A stretch of 64,000 bases of DNA from Paenibacillus thalictri (GTDB lineage Bacteria > Bacillota > Bacilli > Paenibacillales > NBRC-103111). Shown piece by piece: positions 37,241-46,670 of this stretch. A model generated the notes under the pieces. It had not been told where the DNA came from and made no database searches. It worked only from the letters and a program-made list of their open reading frames with translations. The DNA lies in contig NZ_SIRE01000002.1 in assembly GCF_004307995.1 (NCBI RefSeq), positions 124,001 through 188,000 on the forward strand, in the 5' to 3' direction. The translations under genes were made by a program, and so were the position numbers. Numbering within the stretch: position 1 is the stretch's first letter; each line of letters begins with the position of its first letter.

Positions 37241-38770
37241 TTAATTTCGGATCAAATAATCAAATGCGCCCAGGGCTGCAGTAGCGCCGGATCCCATAGA
37301 AATGATGATTTGCTTATAAGGGCTGTTCGTACAGTCTCCTGCGGCAAACACTCCGGGAACGCTGGTAGCGCCATGGCCGTTCACAACGAGCTCGCCCATA
37401 CGGGTCCGTTCGAGTGTTTCGGCCAGCCAATCGGTGTTTGGCACCAAGCCGATTTGGACAAATACGCCCTGCAATTCAACATGCCCGATTTGTCCGCTAT
37501 CGCGGTCCATGTAGGAAATACCGTCCACTTTATCCGTACCGGTAATTTCCTTCGTCTGCACGTTCTTCAACACCGTAACATTCGGCAAGCTGAAGAGACG
37601 TTTTTGCAGCACGGCGTCCGCTTTCAGCTCCGGCATAAATTCAAGCACGGTGACATGGCTGACGATGCCGGCAAGATCGATGGCTGCTTCGATGCCGGAA
37701 TTTCCGCCGCCGATAACCGCTACATGTTTGCCTGCAAAGAGCGGACCGTCGCAGTGAGGACAATATGCCACGCCTTTGTTTTTGAATTCGGCTTCACCCG
37801 GCACGCCCACGTTGCGCCAACGGGCGCCCGTCGAGACGATAACGGCTTTGCTTTTGAGAACGGCTCCGCTTTCGAGTTCGACTTCGATGAACTCTCTTTT
37901 CTCCAGCCGCTTCGCACGCTGCTGCTTCATGATATCGACGCCGTATTCCTTCACATGCTCTTCAAGACTAGCCGCAAGCTTCGGGCCTTCCGTATATTTC
38001 ATGCTGATGAAATTCTCGATGCCTACGGTGTCCATCACCTGACCGCCGAAGCGCTCTGCAACAATACCCGTGCGAATGCCTTTGCGTGCAGCATAGATTG
38101 CCGCACTTGCACCGGCAGGCCCGCCTCCGATAACAAGCACGTCAAACGGAGCTTTATCGGACAACTCCGAGGCATCCGGACCGGTGCCGAGCTTGGCCAA
38201 TATTTCCTCAATCGTCATCCGGCCGCTGCCGAAAAATTCGCCGTTCAGGAACACTGACGGGACGGCCATGACGTTTTTGCTTTCGGCTTCGGCTTTAAAC
38301 GCCGCGCCGTCAATCATCGTGTGCGAAATGCCCGGATTGAGGATGCTCATCAGATTCAGCGCTTGCACCACGTCGGGGCAATTATGGCAGCTTAAGCTGA
38401 TGTAAGATTCAAAGCGGTATTCACCGCTGATGTTTTTGATCTGGTCGATTACGTCTTGCTCGACTTTAGGAGCTCTGCCGCTTACTTGCAGCAGCGCCAG
38501 CACTAATGAAGTGAACTCGTGTCCCAAGGGGATACCGGCAAATACAACACCCGTATCTTCGCCCGCACGATTCACGCTAAAGCTCGGCGTTCTCTCCAAT
38601 TCGGCTTTTTCAACAATAATTCTGGACGACATGCCGGCTAGTTCGTCCACTAAAGCCAGCATTTCAGCAGATACCGAATCGGAGCCTGCGCTAACTTTAA
38701 TTAGCACATCGCCTTCCATGAGCTGAAGGTATTGGTTTAATTGTGCCTTAATATCTCCGTCCAGTGCCAT
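37241..38770 (-). CDS. ahpF: Alkyl hydroperoxide reductase subunit F
   Basis: AhpF transfers electrons from NADH through FAD and two disulfides to AhpC. The 509-residue protein has an N-terminal thioredoxin-like pair with CHNC (Cys128/131), the FAD-binding IGGGPAGASAAIYAARKG near 214, the active CPHC (Cys337/340 in AYCPHCDGPLFAGK), the NAD-binding IGGGNSG, and the C-terminal GVFAAGDC. It follows ahpC by 14 bases and is transcribed with it. Distinguished from TrxB by the N-terminal domain. Confidence 0.96.
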   Translation of the reverse strand: MALDGDIKAQLNQYLQLMEGDVLIKVSAGSDSVSAEMLALVDELAGMSSRIIVEKAELERTPSFSVNRAGEDTGVVFAGIPLGHEFTSLVLALLQVSGRAPKVEQDVIDQIKNISGEYRFESYISLSCHNCPDVVQALNLMSILNPGISHTMIDGAAFKAEAESKNVMAVPSVFLNGEFFGSGRMTIEEILAKLGTGPDASELSDKAPFDVLVIGGGPAGASAAIYAARKGIRTGIVAERFGGQVMDTVGIENFISMKYTEGPKLAASLEEHVKEYGVDIMKQQRAKRLEKREFIEVELESGAVLKSKAVIVSTGARWRNVGVPGEAEFKNKGVAYCPHCDGPLFAGKHVAVIGGGNSGIEAAIDLAGIVSHVTVLEFMPELKADAVLQKRLFSLPNVTVLKNVQTKEITGTDKVDGISYMDRDSGQIGHVELQGVFVQIGLVPNTDWLAETLERTRMGELVVNGHGATSVPGVFAAGDCTNSPYKQIIISMGSGATAALGAFDYLIRN

Positions 38771-38784
38771 AGTCCGTAAGCTCC

Positions 38785-39348
38785 TTAAATTTTTCCTACA
38801 AGATCAAGGCTTGGCTTCAGTGTTGCTCCGCCTTCTTGCCATTTAGCAGGGCAAACTTCACCCGGATTTTTGCGCACGTATTGAGCAGCTTTGATTTTGT
38901 TAACCAGCGCGCTTGCATCGCGGCCGATGCCGCCAGCGTTGATTTCAACGGTTTGGATCACGCCGTCCGGGTCAATGATGAATGTGCCGCGGTCAGCAAG
39001 GCCGTCAGCTTCAATCAACACGTCGAAGTTGCGGGAAATTGTATGCGTAGGATCGCCGATCATGAGGTAAGTAATTTTGCCGATCGTTTCCGAGCTGTCA
39101 TGCCATGCTTTATGTGTAAAATGGGTGTCTGTCGACACGGAGTATACTTCAACGCCAAGCGATTTCAACGTTTCGTATTGGTCTTGCAAGTCGCCGAGTT
39201 CCGTCGGGCATACGAAAGTAAAGTCGGCTGGATAGAAGCATACAACGCTCCATTGGCCTTTAAAGTTTTCTTCAGTAACTTCAACAAACCTGCCGTTTTG
39301 GTATGCTTGAGCTTTGAATGGTTTAACTTCTGTTCCGATAAGTGACAT
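38785..39348 (-). CDS. ahpC: Alkyl hydroperoxide reductase subunit C
   Basis: AhpC is a 2-Cys peroxiredoxin that reduces hydrogen peroxide and organic peroxides. The start at 39348 ([10 protein letters not shown]) has GGAGG ten bases upstream; the 187 residues are the standard length. The peroxidatic cysteine is Cys47 ([10 protein letters not shown]) and the resolving cysteine is Cys166 ([10 protein letters not shown]). The promoter carries a PerR-type operator. It is cotranscribed with ahpF. Confidence 0.97.
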   Translation of the reverse strand: MSLIGTEVKPFKAQAYQNGRFVEVTEENFKGQWSVVCFYPADFTFVCPTELGDLQDQYETLKSLGVEVYSVSTDTHFTHKAWHDSSETIGKITYLMIGDPTHTISRNFDVLIEADGLADRGTFIIDPDGVIQTVEINAGGIGRDASALVNKIKAAQYVRKNPGEVCPAKWQEGGATLKPSLDLVGKI

Positions 39349-39373
39349 AGTGTAATTTCCTCCCAAAGGTTTT

Positions 39374-39421
39374 TTATAATGATTACAATCTAATATTAAT
39401 TATTACAGCCGCATTTGTCAA
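39374..39421 (-). promoter_or_regulatory. ahpC promoter with PerR-type box
   Basis: On the minus strand TTGACA (39416-39421) and TAATAT (39393-39398) stand 17 bases apart. Downstream, at 39374-39388, the plus strand reads TTATAATGATTACAA, a 7-1-7 match to the PerR consensus (13 of 14 arm bases). Placed after the -10, it should block [13 protein letters not shown] until PerR is oxidised by peroxide (known PerR behaviour). Confidence 0.8.
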
Positions 39422-39463
39422 GTGAAAATGATAACTTTTCTCAATTACGTGCAAACCGTACTT

Positions 39464-39556
39464 AAAAATCCCCGTCCGGCTTACCGGGGGCCACTGGGAA
39501 AGTGAACGCAACATGAGCGAATGGTTAATGGCCTCCCTTGCTGGAAGGGGATTTTT
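39464..39556 (-). terminator. Long foldback after pheA
   Basis: AAAAATCCCC at 39464-39473 and GGGGATTTTT at 39547-39556 are perfect inverted ends of a 93-base stretch. Inside are GGCCATT/AGTGGCC arms and a smaller hairpin CCGGTAAGCCGG that itself could serve as terminator before the final T run on the minus strand. It probably ends the pheB-hom-thrB-pheA [10 protein letters not shown]. Confidence 0.6.
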
Positions 39557-39567
39557 CTTATGTTGTT

Positions 39568-40431
39568 TCAAGCCTGCTCGTAGCTGTAACTTGGATAACA
39601 GCCGAGAATACGCACAAGGCAGCCAAGCGCGCGAATTTCCTCGATAGCCGCAGGCAGCAGAACCGAGTCCATCGACGCTTCGATATCGATATAGAAGTAA
39701 TAGGTACCCAGTTTCTTTTTGGTCGGCCGGGATTCGATTTTGGACAAGTTGATCCGGCGCCAAGAGAATGCGGACAATACCTGATGCAGCGCCCCTGGAA
39801 AATCCTCAGGCAATGTGACGACCACCGTCGTTTTCCAATAATCGTTTGGCTTCAATTCAGGCGGTTCGGCTCCGACAATCACAAATCTCGTAAAGTTGTT
39901 TTGATGATCGTGGATGTTGCCGGCCAGCGTGTCCAAGCCGTACATTCCGCCAGCGGCAAGCGGGCCGATCGCGGCAATGTCGGAGGTGCCCAGCTCCTTG
40001 ACCAAACGGGCCGCTTCGCCGTTGCTGCCGACAAGCTCAAACTCGGCGTGAGGAAGATGCTCCTTGACAAATTCACGGCATTGGGCCGGCGTTACATGGT
40101 GGGAGTATATTTTGCGAATGCGCGCATACATCTCTTCCGCCGATTCGCCGGGAATACGCTTGCCAAGCAGATTGACGGAAATCGGGTAATCCCACTCCGC
40201 CTGAATAAGCAGTTCCATTTCGTTAACGAGCCAATCGATATGTAGACGAACGGAGCCCTCAAACGTATTTTCAATCGGGATGACGCTTAAATCAGTTTTC
40301 CCCGAAACCGTCGAAAGAAATACATCTTCAATCGTTTTCAATGAAACATATTCATGTTCCGCGTTTCCCAGAAAATAATGTGCCGATTCCTCGGTAAAGG
40401 TTCCGGGTCCGAGTATTGCTATTCGTTTCAT
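39568..40431 (-). CDS. pheA: Prephenate dehydratase
   Basis: PheA converts prephenate to phenylpyruvate in phenylalanine synthesis. The 287-residue protein has the catalytic GPGTFTEESAHYF (near residue 8) and IPIENTFEGSVRLHIDWL (about 56-73), a DIAAIGPLAA segment (about 150-159), and a C-terminal ACT domain from about 190 with the regulatory ESRPTKKKLGTYYFYIDIE (phenylalanine binding). It overlaps thrB by ATGA. Confidence 0.96.
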   Translation of the reverse strand: MKRIAILGPGTFTEESAHYFLGNAEHEYVSLKTIEDVFLSTVSGKTDLSVIPIENTFEGSVRLHIDWLVNEMELLIQAEWDYPISVNLLGKRIPGESAEEMYARIRKIYSHHVTPAQCREFVKEHLPHAEFELVGSNGEAARLVKELGTSDIAAIGPLAAGGMYGLDTLAGNIHDHQNNFTRFVIVGAEPPELKPNDYWKTTVVVTLPEDFPGALHQVLSAFSWRRINLSKIESRPTKKKLGTYYFYIDIEASMDSVLLPAAIEEIRALGCLVRILGCYPSYSYEQA

Positions 40432-41396
40432 GCCCGGACCTCCCCTTGAATGTATTCGAACAATGTGCTGCTTTCGTTAAAACCGGTTATGACTTGTGTG
40501 CCTTCCCGATCCGGTTTCAGCCACAACGTTGCAGCGGATATGTTCTCTTGGCCCAGCGTTTCCAAAAGAAACCGTTCCAGCCCCGCTTTGCCGGCGCTTT
40601 CGCTGTCGACAAGCGCCAGCAGCGTAGGCCCGGCTCCGCTCAAGGCCGCTCCCAATGCTCCGTGATCGGACGCGTCGCGCAGAATCGTCTCCATGCCCGG
40701 GATCAGCGCTGCGCGATAAGGCTGGTGGAGCGCGTCTTTCATCGCCCGCGAGATCATATCCAGCCGTCCCGAAGCAAGCGCCGCCACCAGTACGGAGGAG
40801 TGTCCGACGTTAAAGACGGCATCTTTCATCGAAAGCTGCTGCGGCAGCACGCCGCGGGCTTTTTCCGTGGCCAGCTGAAAGTCGGGAATCGCCACCAGCG
40901 CTTCCAGCCTGTCGCTTGGCTCCAGCCGGATATGCTCCGCACGCTCGCCGTCCCAAAACGCCACCACCAGTCCGCCGAACAATGAAGCTCCGACATTATC
41001 GGGGTGTTTCTCCAGCGACGTCGCCATTTGGAATAATGCATCGTTGTCAAAAGGGCTGCCGATCAGCGCATTGGCCGCCGCCAGACCGCCTACAATGGCC
41101 GAAGCGCTGCTGCCAAGGCCGCGGGTAAGCGGAATGTCGCTATACATCGCAATGTACAACTCGGGGCAGCTGACCCCTGCCTTATCGAATACCATTTGCG
41201 CCACTTCGTAGATCAAGTTGTTTTTATCCGTAGGAATGCCTTGCATTTGGTCGCCGTACAACTCGATATGCGTATGATCCGCGGCTCCCATTTCAATCCA
41301 GGCATATAAGTTCAAAGCCATACCAAGCGTATCGAAGCCGGGCCCGAGATTTGCGGTGCTGGCGGGAACTTTGACGCGAACCTTTTTGTTTGCCAT
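40428..41396 (-). CDS. thrB: Homoserine kinase
   Basis: ThrB phosphorylates homoserine for threonine synthesis. The 322-residue protein belongs to the GHMP kinases; the phosphate-binding PLTRGLGSSASAIVGG lies near residues 88-103 and the GHMP C-terminal motif is LGAALSGAGPTLLAL. It starts 49 bases after hom and shares its stop with the pheA start. Confidence 0.96.
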   Translation of the reverse strand: MANKKVRVKVPASTANLGPGFDTLGMALNLYAWIEMGAADHTHIELYGDQMQGIPTDKNNLIYEVAQMVFDKAGVSCPELYIAMYSDIPLTRGLGSSASAIVGGLAAANALIGSPFDNDALFQMATSLEKHPDNVGASLFGGLVVAFWDGERAEHIRLEPSDRLEALVAIPDFQLATEKARGVLPQQLSMKDAVFNVGHSSVLVAALASGRLDMISRAMKDALHQPYRAALIPGMETILRDASDHGALGAALSGAGPTLLALVDSESAGKAGLERFLLETLGQENISAATLWLKPDREGTQVITGFNESSTLFEYIQGEVRA

Positions 41397-41445
41397 TGAT
41401 TATGCTCCTCATGCTTTGATTGCGCAGTTGCTGCTTCGAATGCCG

Positions 41446-42732
41446 TTACCCTTCAACGCGGTACACGCTTTTGATCGAGTCGACGACATCCAATTGCTCG
41501 AATTTTTTCAAAACCTTCTTCATGCTGGCCTGATTCGCCTCATGGGTGATGATAATGATTTCCGCTTTCGGATTGTTCTTATTCGGATGCTGCAGCACCG
41601 ACTCCAAGCTCACTTCGTATTCTGCGAATACTTGAGTGATTTGCGCAAGCACCCCTGCGCGGTCTGCCACGTGCAGCAAGATATAATTTTTGGACAAAAT
41701 CTGCTCGTCGGTTTTCAGCTTCTTTTCTTTATACGTCCCAAACGACTTGCGTCCTCCGTTGTTCAGCTTCAGATTGCGCACAACCGCCACGAGATCGGAG
41801 ACAACAGATGTAGCCGTTGGCATTTCGCCCGCTCCCGGCCCGTAAAACATCGTCTCGCCAACAGCTTCGCCGTAGACGTATACTGCGTTAAATACGCCGT
41901 TGACGGAAGCAAGCGGGTGCGACTTCTTCACCATCGTCGGCTGCACGCCGATGCTGATGTAATCGTCCTGCCGTTCCGCAATGCCAAGCAGCTTGACCTC
42001 ATACCCCAGTTGCTTGCCGTAAGCAATATCTTCTTTGGACACTTGGGAAATGCCTTTAACCGAGACGTCCGCCAAATCGACATTGGACCGGAAACCAAGC
42101 GTGCTGAGAATGGTCATTTTACGCGCCGCATCCAGACCCTCCACATCCGAAGTCGGGTCGGCCTCCGCATAACCAAGCGCCTGCGCTTCCTTCAGCACAT
42201 CGTCATAAGCAGCGCCTTCCTGGCTCATTTTCGTTAAAATATAGTTCGTCGTCCCGTTGACGATCCCCATAATTTTCGTGATGCGATCCGATGAGAACCC
42301 TTCGATCAAAGTGCGGATAATCGGAATGCCGCCCGCTACGCTTGCCTCGTAGAACACATCGCAGCCCTTCTCCGAAGCTTTGGCGAGAATTTCTCTGCCG
42401 TACAGCGCCATTAAATCTTTATTCGCCGTAACGATATGTTTTCCTCTTTCCAGCGCCTCCAAAATGTACGTTTTTGCCGGATCGATGCCGCCCATTACTT
42501 CCACAATCACGTCGATTTCTTCATTCTCCAGGATCTCGCGCGGATTATCCGTCAGCTTATCCGGGTGAATGGCAACGTTTCTTTGCTTCGAAGGGTCTTG
42601 AACCAATATTTTCGCTATTTCAATCGGCGTACCGGTTTGGCTGACCAAATCCTCCTGATGATTCTCCACAATACGCACAACACCGGTTCCCACAGTACCC
42701 AGTCCCAATAATCCAACCTTGATTGGCTTCAT
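41446..42732 (-). CDS. hom: Homoserine dehydrogenase
   Basis: Hom reduces aspartate semialdehyde to homoserine. The 428-residue protein has the NAD(P)-binding GLLGLGTVGTGVVRIV (residues 8-23), the catalytic substrate region with ASVAGGIPIIRTL, GIVNGTTNYIL and ALGYAEADPTSDVEG, and a C-terminal ACT domain (from about residue 345, ADRAGVLAQITQVFAEYEVS) for feedback by threonine. It is the second gene of the pheB-hom-thrB-pheA operon. Confidence 0.96.
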   Translation of the reverse strand: MKPIKVGLLGLGTVGTGVVRIVENHQEDLVSQTGTPIEIAKILVQDPSKQRNVAIHPDKLTDNPREILENEEIDVIVEVMGGIDPAKTYILEALERGKHIVTANKDLMALYGREILAKASEKGCDVFYEASVAGGIPIIRTLIEGFSSDRITKIMGIVNGTTNYILTKMSQEGAAYDDVLKEAQALGYAEADPTSDVEGLDAARKMTILSTLGFRSNVDLADVSVKGISQVSKEDIAYGKQLGYEVKLLGIAERQDDYISIGVQPTMVKKSHPLASVNGVFNAVYVYGEAVGETMFYGPGAGEMPTATSVVSDLVAVVRNLKLNNGGRKSFGTYKEKKLKTDEQILSKNYILLHVADRAGVLAQITQVFAEYEVSLESVLQHPNKNNPKAEIIIITHEANQASMKKVLKKFEQLDVVDSIKSVYRVEG

Positions 42733-42769
42733 CTTGATCCCTCCACATGATAGTATATGTAAATCAGAA

Positions 42770-43243
42770 TTACCCTTGTCCGATAATCGCCGCTCTGCGT
42801 ACGCCGTCCTGGTTGCGAAGCTGATCCAGCAGAACGGCCAGGTTCTCGCCCATCGTCGCCGTATCCACAGTAATCACAACGTTCGCCATCCCTTGCAGCG
42901 GAATCGTCTGATGGATCGTCAGCACATTGCCCTCCAAACCGGCGATCATCGATAGCACCCGGGACAAAATTCCCGATCGATGCTCCAAGTCCATCGAGAT
43001 GGTCACAATTCTTTCGCGGTCCAGCCGGTTGAGCGGAAAAATACCGTCCTTGTATTTGTAAAAAGCGCTGCGGCTCAAGTCGACCTGTTCAACCGCCTCG
43101 TGGATCGTTTTCACTTCTCCGCGGGCCAGCAAATTTTTGGCCTGAATGGTCTTGAGCAGCGCCTCCGGCAATATATCCTCGCGCACCAAATAAAAACGTT
43201 CGTTTCCCGTTTCTTTCAACTCCGCCTGTTTTCGTTCCAGCAC
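42770..43243 (-). CDS. pheB: ACT-domain protein PheB
   Basis: The chosen start is the GTG at 43243 with AAAGGA upstream; longer frames to 43297 do not fit the family. The 157-residue protein resembles B. subtilis PheB (YszB): FYLVREDILPEALLKTI near the N-terminus, the helix-turn-helix-like VEQVDLSRSAFYKYKDG, and a C-terminal ACT domain (EHRSGILSRVLSMIAGLEGN). It has no known enzyme activity; it is probably a regulator of the aromatic and threonine genes in its operon. Confidence 0.9.
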   Translation of the reverse strand: MLERKQAELKETGNERFYLVREDILPEALLKTIQAKNLLARGEVKTIHEAVEQVDLSRSAFYKYKDGIFPLNRLDRERIVTISMDLEHRSGILSRVLSMIAGLEGNVLTIHQTIPLQGMANVVITVDTATMGENLAVLLDQLRNQDGVRRAAIIGQG

Positions 43244-43288
43244 GAGATCAGTCCTTTCTGGAAAGACGGTTGTTCTTGTCATGTGGAC

Positions 43289-43317
43289 ATTATACAAGAA
43301 AGATCAGGTAACGGCAA
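43289..43317 (-). promoter_or_regulatory. pheB-hom-thrB-pheA promoter
   Basis: On the minus strand TTGCCG (43312-43317) and a perfect TATAAT (43289-43294) are 17 bases apart and 45 bases before the pheB start. Confidence 0.7.
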
Positions 43318-43423
43318 TAGGCTCTTGCGTTAATCTGTGTCCATCCCGTGTCCCCGGTTATTCTTTTCCGTTATACTGTATCTAGTCTGCTCACAAAAAG
43401 ACGTACGAAAGAGAGGTCCCTCT

Positions 43424-43927
43424 ATGATCAAAGCCCGCATGATGGCGACAGCTATGTTATTTAACGGCAGCGACATGCTCATGATGAAAAGATCGCTGAA
43501 TCGCACCTTATCCCCCGGCTTATGGGCAGCCGTCGGCGGACATCTGGAGCCGCATGAAATCGGCGACCCCAAGGCCGCCTGCCTGCGCGAAATTGCTGAA
43601 GAAACCGGGCTGGAGCCGGATCAGCTGCTGCATCTGAAGCTGCAATATATTTTGCTCAGGCTGAATCAAAACGAGGTCCGCCAGCAGTTTATTTATACCG
43701 GAGAGACGACAAGCAGGACTTTATCCCAAACCGATGAAGGCGAATTGTTCTGGATTCCCCGCGAACAAGTGCTGGATAGGGAAATTCCTTTTATCTTCCG
43801 TTCGTTGCTGGAGCATTATTTTGCAAACGGCCCTTCCGCGCACGTATGGGTGGGGACTGCCGGCTTCACGGACGCTGGCGAACCTGCCGTTCATTGGACG
43901 GAGCTGATCGACCCGCAGCGCGTTTAG
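43424..43927 (+). CDS. Nudix hydrolase
   Basis: The chosen start is the ATG at 43424 with GAGAGG upstream; the longer frame from 43337 has no support. The 167-residue protein contains the Nudix box, GGHLEPHEIGDPKAACLREIAEETGLE (residues 38-64, given as a region), with the catalytic REIAEE. Nudix enzymes hydrolyse nucleoside diphosphates linked to another moiety, such as oxidised nucleotides. Substrate unknown. It is divergent from pheB. Confidence 0.92.
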   Translation: MIKARMMATAMLFNGSDMLMMKRSLNRTLSPGLWAAVGGHLEPHEIGDPKAACLREIAEETGLEPDQLLHLKLQYILLRLNQNEVRQQFIYTGETTSRTLSQTDEGELFWIPREQVLDREIPFIFRSLLEHYFANGPSAHVWVGTAGFTDAGEPAVHWTELIDPQRV

Positions 43928-43950
43928 CCGGGAACGGCATAAACACACAA

Positions 43951-43986
43951 CAAACCTCGGAGCGCTTGGCCCCGAGGTTGTTTTTC
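43951..43986. terminator. Shared terminator of the Nudix gene and dps
   Basis: AACCTCGG and CCGAGGTT pair around a ten-base loop with T tails in both directions, between the convergent genes. Confidence 0.85.
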
Positions 43987-44001
43987 ACTGTGCTTCGTTT
44001 T

Positions 44002-44430
44002 TTATTTCAAAAAGGCGCTCAGCATCCACACGTGTTTCTCCAACTCGGTCTGAATGGAGAGCAGCATGTCCGCCGTAGGTTCATCGCCGGACTGTTGGGC
44101 AAGCGCCATCGCTTCCTTCAGTTCGCCGACCATCAACGTATAATCGCTTGCTACAGCGGCAACCATCTCTTCGGCGCTCTCGCCGCCCGAAGCTTCCTTA
44201 ACACCGCTATATTGCAAGTAGTCGGACATCTTCGCATATGGAGTTCCTTTCAGGGCAAGCACACGTTCGGCCAAGTCGTCGACGTGGGTCGCCGCTTCCT
44301 CATAAAGCTCCTGAAACTTCGGATGTAATACGAAAAATTGCGGGCCTTTCACGTTCCAATGAAAGTTGTGGAGTTTGACGTACAATACGTTCCAGTTGGC
44401 AAGCTGCCGGTTAAGCGCATCGATAACCAT
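44002..44430 (-). CDS. dps: Dps-family DNA-protection ferritin
   Basis: Dps proteins store iron as a dodecamer and oxidise ferrous iron with peroxide, protecting DNA. The 142-residue protein shows the intersubunit ferroxidase site in [20 protein letters not shown] (from residue 21) and [15 protein letters not shown] perfect PerR box lies in its upstream region. In B. subtilis the PerR-controlled counterpart is mrgA. Confidence 0.95.
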   Translation of the reverse strand: MVIDALNRQLANWNVLYVKLHNFHWNVKGPQFFVLHPKFQELYEEAATHVDDLAERVLALKGTPYAKMSDYLQYSGVKEASGGESAEEMVAAVASDYTLMVGELKEAMALAQQSGDEPTADMLLSIQTELEKHVWMLSAFLK

Positions 44431-44472
44431 GTGAAATCTCTCCTCTCATTCCCCAATTTACTTCATGTCCTT

Positions 44473-44524
44473 ATTATACACCCAATATTTATTTATAACA
44501 AGTATTATATTATAATAATTATAA
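44473..44524 (-). promoter_or_regulatory. dps promoter with perfect PerR box
   Basis: On the minus strand TTGTTA (44496-44501) and TATAAT (44473-44478) are 17 bases apart. Eight bases upstream of the -35, TTATAATAATTATAA (44510-44524) is a perfect 7-1-7 palindrome identical in its arms to the PerR consensus. Its upstream position could act by hindering the polymerase or with a second site; only one exact site is seen here. Confidence 0.85.
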
Positions 44525-44536
44525 TTAACAACAAAA

Positions 44537-44582
44537 CAAAAAGGCATGTTCAACGATGTATACACACCTTCGCCATGCCTTC
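44537..44582 (-). terminator. obg terminator
   Basis: AAGGCATG and CATGCCTT arms with a TTTTTGTTTTG tail on the minus strand, starting 14 bases after the obg stop. Confidence 0.8.
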
Positions 44583-44596
44583 CCTCGCAGCTGCGA

Positions 44597-45898
44597 TTAT
44601 TCCTGCTCTACGAATTCAAATTCAAAATCGCTGATCCGAACGATATCGCCGTCCTTGGCGCCGCGTTTACGCAGCTCCTTATCAACGCCCATCTTGCGCA
44701 TCGTCCGCGCGAACCGCATGATCGCATCTTGCGTGTTCATTTGGCTGCGTTTCAGCATCTTCTCGATTTTCGGACTCTCTATGACAAAAGTCTCGTTGTC
44801 GCGGGAAATCGTGAATTCATCTTCGTCCTCCCGCTGCAGCCGGAACACTTTCCGTTCCTCTACTTCAACCACATCTTCAATCAGCGGCATTTCAGGCACC
44901 GTTTCAAGCAGATCGGCTACCCGGTACAGCAGTTCCTGCACGCCATCCTTCGTAATTGCGGAGATCGGATATACAGCGATATCGGCGCGGTATTGCTTCA
45001 GCTTCTCCTTGAACTCCAGCAAGTGCTCTTCGGCTTCCGGCATGTCCATTTTATTGGCCACAACCAGTTGCGGCCGTTGTTCGAGCTTCCCATTGTAAAG
45101 CTTGATTTCTTCATTGATTTTGACAAAATCGTCGTACGGATCGCGGCCTTCGGTCGCCGCCATATCGATGACATGAACGATCACCCGCGTGCGCTCGACG
45201 TGACGCAAAAACTCGTGGCCAAGGCCGATTCCGGTATGAGCGCCTTCGATCAGACCCGGCAAATCGGCCATCACAAAGCTGCGTCCTTCTCCTACATCCA
45301 CAACGCCCAAATTCGGGGTCAGCGTCGTAAAATGGTACGAGGCGATCTTCGGTTTCGCCGCCGATACAACGGACAACAGCGTCGATTTGCCGACGCTGGG
45401 GAAACCGACAAGTCCGACGTCCGCCATGACCTTAAGTTCCAGCACAACCCAGCGTTCCTGCCCTTCCTCGCCGTTCTCGGCAATTTCCGGAGCCGGGTTG
45501 GCAGGTGTTGCAAAACGCGTATTCCCGCGGCCGCCGCGGCCGCCCTTGGCGATCACAACCTGCTGCCCGTGACGGGTCAAATCTGCGACAATCTCGTGTG
45601 TATCATCGTCGATGACTACGGTCCCCGGCGGCACACGCACGATCATTTTTTCCGCATTGGCGCCGTGCTGGCTTTTATTGCGGCCCTTTTCTCCCCGGTC
45701 GGCTTTAAAATGCTTCTGGTAGCGAAAGTCGACAAGCGTTCTTAACCCTTCATCGACGCGGAAAATCACATCACCGCCATTTCCCCCGTCGCCTCCTGCG
45801 GGTCCCCCCTCAGGCACATATTTTTCCCTGCGGTAAGCTACGAGCCCATCGCCCCCGTCACCGGCCTTGACGTAAATCTTCGCTTTATCTACAAACAT
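44597..45898 (-). CDS. obg: Ribosome-associated GTPase Obg
   Basis: Obg binds the 50S subunit and ppGpp and is essential for growth and sporulation start. The start at 45898 ([18 protein letters not shown]) has GAGGTG upstream, giving 433 residues. The glycine-rich Obg fold occupies about 1-158, the GTPase with [11 protein letters not shown] and NKMD occupies about 160-330, and the C-terminal OCT domain follows. It lies downstream of spo0B as in B. subtilis. Confidence 0.97.
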   Translation of the reverse strand: MFVDKAKIYVKAGDGGDGLVAYRREKYVPEGGPAGGDGGNGGDVIFRVDEGLRTLVDFRYQKHFKADRGEKGRNKSQHGANAEKMIVRVPPGTVVIDDDTHEIVADLTRHGQQVVIAKGGRGGRGNTRFATPANPAPEIAENGEEGQERWVVLELKVMADVGLVGFPSVGKSTLLSVVSAAKPKIASYHFTTLTPNLGVVDVGEGRSFVMADLPGLIEGAHTGIGLGHEFLRHVERTRVIVHVIDMAATEGRDPYDDFVKINEEIKLYNGKLEQRPQLVVANKMDMPEAEEHLLEFKEKLKQYRADIAVYPISAITKDGVQELLYRVADLLETVPEMPLIEDVVEVEERKVFRLQREDEDEFTISRDNETFVIESPKIEKMLKRSQMNTQDAIMRFARTMRKMGVDKELRKRGAKDGDIVRISDFEFEFVEQE

Positions 45899-45908
45899 GG
45901 TTTCCACC

Positions 45909-46670
45909 TCAATTATGTATAAAAGGCACACCTACCGATACAGCCGCTTCCTCCTCGGAAAACTCGGCCGTTATGATCTGAAGTTTGCCTGAGTCGTTTA
46001 ATACGGTATCATGTAAAACCCGCTTCAGCTCCGGTTCGTTATACCCGCCTTGGTACACGCAATCGATCAGCAAATGATCCTCTTCCACCGCCAGCTCCAG
46101 ACTGATCAGTCCCGCATCTTCGGAGGAAGGTTTGGCATGGAGCCGGAACGCTTCCAATAGTTCAATGATGGCCTCAGCGGCTTCCTGCTTGTCGAGCGGG
46201 AGCTCGCTTAACCTGATCTCTTGCCCCATCTCCACTTCGAGCCGCACTTCATTGGTGAGCGTACGGAAAGACAGCAGGTAGGCGACAAGCCGGCTTACGC
46301 CCAGCTTCGAGATGCCGCTTTCTTGCCCGATGTTGAATTTGATTTTTTCCACGTAATCCTGCAGCGGCTCGTATTTCTTCAGCTTGATATAACCGAACAA
46401 AACCTGAATATCGTTCATCCAATCGTGACGGTGATGATTCAGCGTCCGGATCATCCGGTTCTCCGATTCGCGCCGTTCGTTCTCAAGCAGAGCCCACCAT
46501 TCGCGCTGTTCCCCTGCGCGTACGGCCTTGATTTCGAAAACCGCGATAACAAGCAGCAGCAGACAGACAACTAGACGCAGCGGCCATGCCAGCGGATATA
46601 CAACCAGTATTAACAATAATCCCATAAAACTTGCAGCTCTGAACAACTGCAGGCCGTTGTTTTGATTCAT
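45909..46670 (-). CDS. spo0B: Sporulation phosphotransferase Spo0B, with N-terminal membrane segments
   Basis: Spo0B passes phosphate from Spo0F to Spo0A in the sporulation phosphorelay. I start at the ATG at 46670 (GGGGAG upstream), giving 253 residues. The phosphohistidine region is [20 protein letters not shown], with His82 in RHDW the likely site; a histidine-kinase-like C-terminal part follows. Two hydrophobic segments at about residues 13-29 and 31-46 precede it. The B. subtilis protein is about 190 residues and soluble, so this version should be membrane-attached. Confidence 0.88.
   Translation of the reverse strand: MNQNNGLQLFRAASFMGLLLILVVYPLAWPLRLVVCLLLLVIAVFEIKAVRAGEQREWWALLENERRESENRMIRTLNHHRHDWMNDIQVLFGYIKLKKYEPLQDYVEKIKFNIGQESGISKLGVSRLVAYLLSFRTLTNEVRLEVEMGQEIRLSELPLDKQEAAEAIIELLEAFRLHAKPSSEDAGLISLELAVEEDHLLIDCVYQGGYNEPELKRVLHDTVLNDSGKLQIITAEFSEEEAAVSVGVPFIHN

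Noticed and set aside
37112..38257. 381-codon plus-strand frame opposite ahpF
   Set aside because: The minus strand encodes an unmistakable AhpF; composition here is histidine- and arginine-rich as expected for antisense.
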